Of a DNA stretch of 5,029 nucleotides, positions 4,923 through 5,029 are shown piece by piece (positions within the stretch are counted from its first letter, which is position 1; each line of letters begins with the position of its first letter). The translations under genes and the position numbers were made by a program. Below the pieces are notes generated by a model that was not told where the DNA came from, ran no database searches, and saw nothing but the letters and a program-made list of their open reading frames with translations. Source of the stretch: Nanobdellota archaeon (lineage in GTDB: Archaea; Nanobdellota; Nanobdellia; Pacearchaeales; GW2011-AR1); the NCBI GenBank assembly GCA_018829425.1, contig JAHJUA010000038.1, forward strand, positions 1-5,029. Reading direction: 5' to 3'.

Positions 4923-5029
4923 CTTTCTCAACAGAAATCTTCCCTGGAAAAAGCGCGAAACACGCCCGAACAGAATCAACCATTTCCCTATTTACAGAAA
5001 TAATCGCGCCGTCCTTTTCAGACTTAACC
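4885..5029 (-). CDS. rnp2: RNase P protein component, Pop5 family, C-terminal end only
   Basis: The minus strand contains the last 47 codons of a gene that enters from the right edge and stops with TAA at 4887-4885. The translation contains GAIISVNREMVDSVRACFAL, followed by FPGKISVEKVSGTLKGLRGK and a final Lys. The closing VSGTLKGL motif with a basic end, preceded by a REMVDSVRACFAL helix, resembles the C-terminus of archaeal Pop5/Rnp2, a protein subunit of RNase P that matures tRNA 5' ends. The position agrees: in archaeal superoperons Pop5 and the other RNase P protein commonly lie just upstream of psmA. Here it is about 500 bases from psmA, separated by an antisense gene, so the two probably do not share a simple short transcript. 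The N-terminal part is outside the window, so the identification rests on the short motif plus context. Confidence 0.72.
   Translation of the reverse strand, partial: VKSEKDGAIISVNREMVDSVRACFALFPGKISVEKVSGTLKGLRGKK

Noticed and set aside
4923..5029. Transcription terminator for the plus-strand gene
   Set aside because: There is no run of five or more T on the plus strand right after the stop and no hairpin stood out; the region is coding for pop5 on the other strand.

Overview
The window is a stretch of an archaeal proteasome-exosome superoperon. The diagnostic gene set on the minus strand, in order of transcription, is pop5 (C-terminal end only), psmA, SBDS, rrp4, rrp41, rrp42. This is an order known from many archaeal genomes and from no bacterium. 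TATA-type promoters and an apparently leaderless start also fit an archaeon. The composition is moderately AT-rich, and coding is very tight, with gaps of 1-5 bases or TAATG overlaps. Together with the small divergent proteins, this makes an uncultured DPANN-type lineage (for example Woesearchaeota/Pacearchaeota-like) my best guess, but the lineage is inference only.

Layout from right to left, following the minus strand. Positions 4885-5029 hold the last 47 codons of an RNase P protein of the Pop5 family. A plus-strand gene of unknown function (4545-4922) sits between pop5 and psmA. It has its own TATA box and runs 38 bases into the end of pop5. A 157-base divergent promoter region (4388-4544) follows. 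Then comes an unbroken minus-strand run: psmA (20S proteasome alpha), SBDS (ribosome maturation), rrp4 (exosome RNA-binding cap), rrp41 (catalytic exosome ring subunit), a stand-alone response-regulator receiver domain, rrp42 (non-catalytic ring subunit), and rpoK (RNA polymerase subunit K/Rpb6). The rpoK gene leaves the window at position 1 with a long charged tail.

Functionally, the run links protein degradation (PsmA), 60S-type subunit maturation (SBDS), RNA degradation and tailing (Rrp4/41/42), tRNA 5' processing (Pop5) and transcription (RpoK). The only promoter I can see for the seven minus-strand genes from psmA to rpoK is the one in front of psmA.

Three things depart from the usual arrangement. 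An intact CheY-like receiver lies between rrp41 and rrp42, which encode partners of one hexameric ring and are normally adjacent. RpoK lies where L37Ae and RpoP are commonly found. An antisense unknown gene separates pop5 from psmA. The receiver inside the exosome operon is the most interesting of these, because it raises the possibility of phospho-signalling control of RNA decay. Rrp41 itself carries a three-residue insertion between its catalytic aspartates and a Gly-to-Ser change in its phosphate-binding loop.
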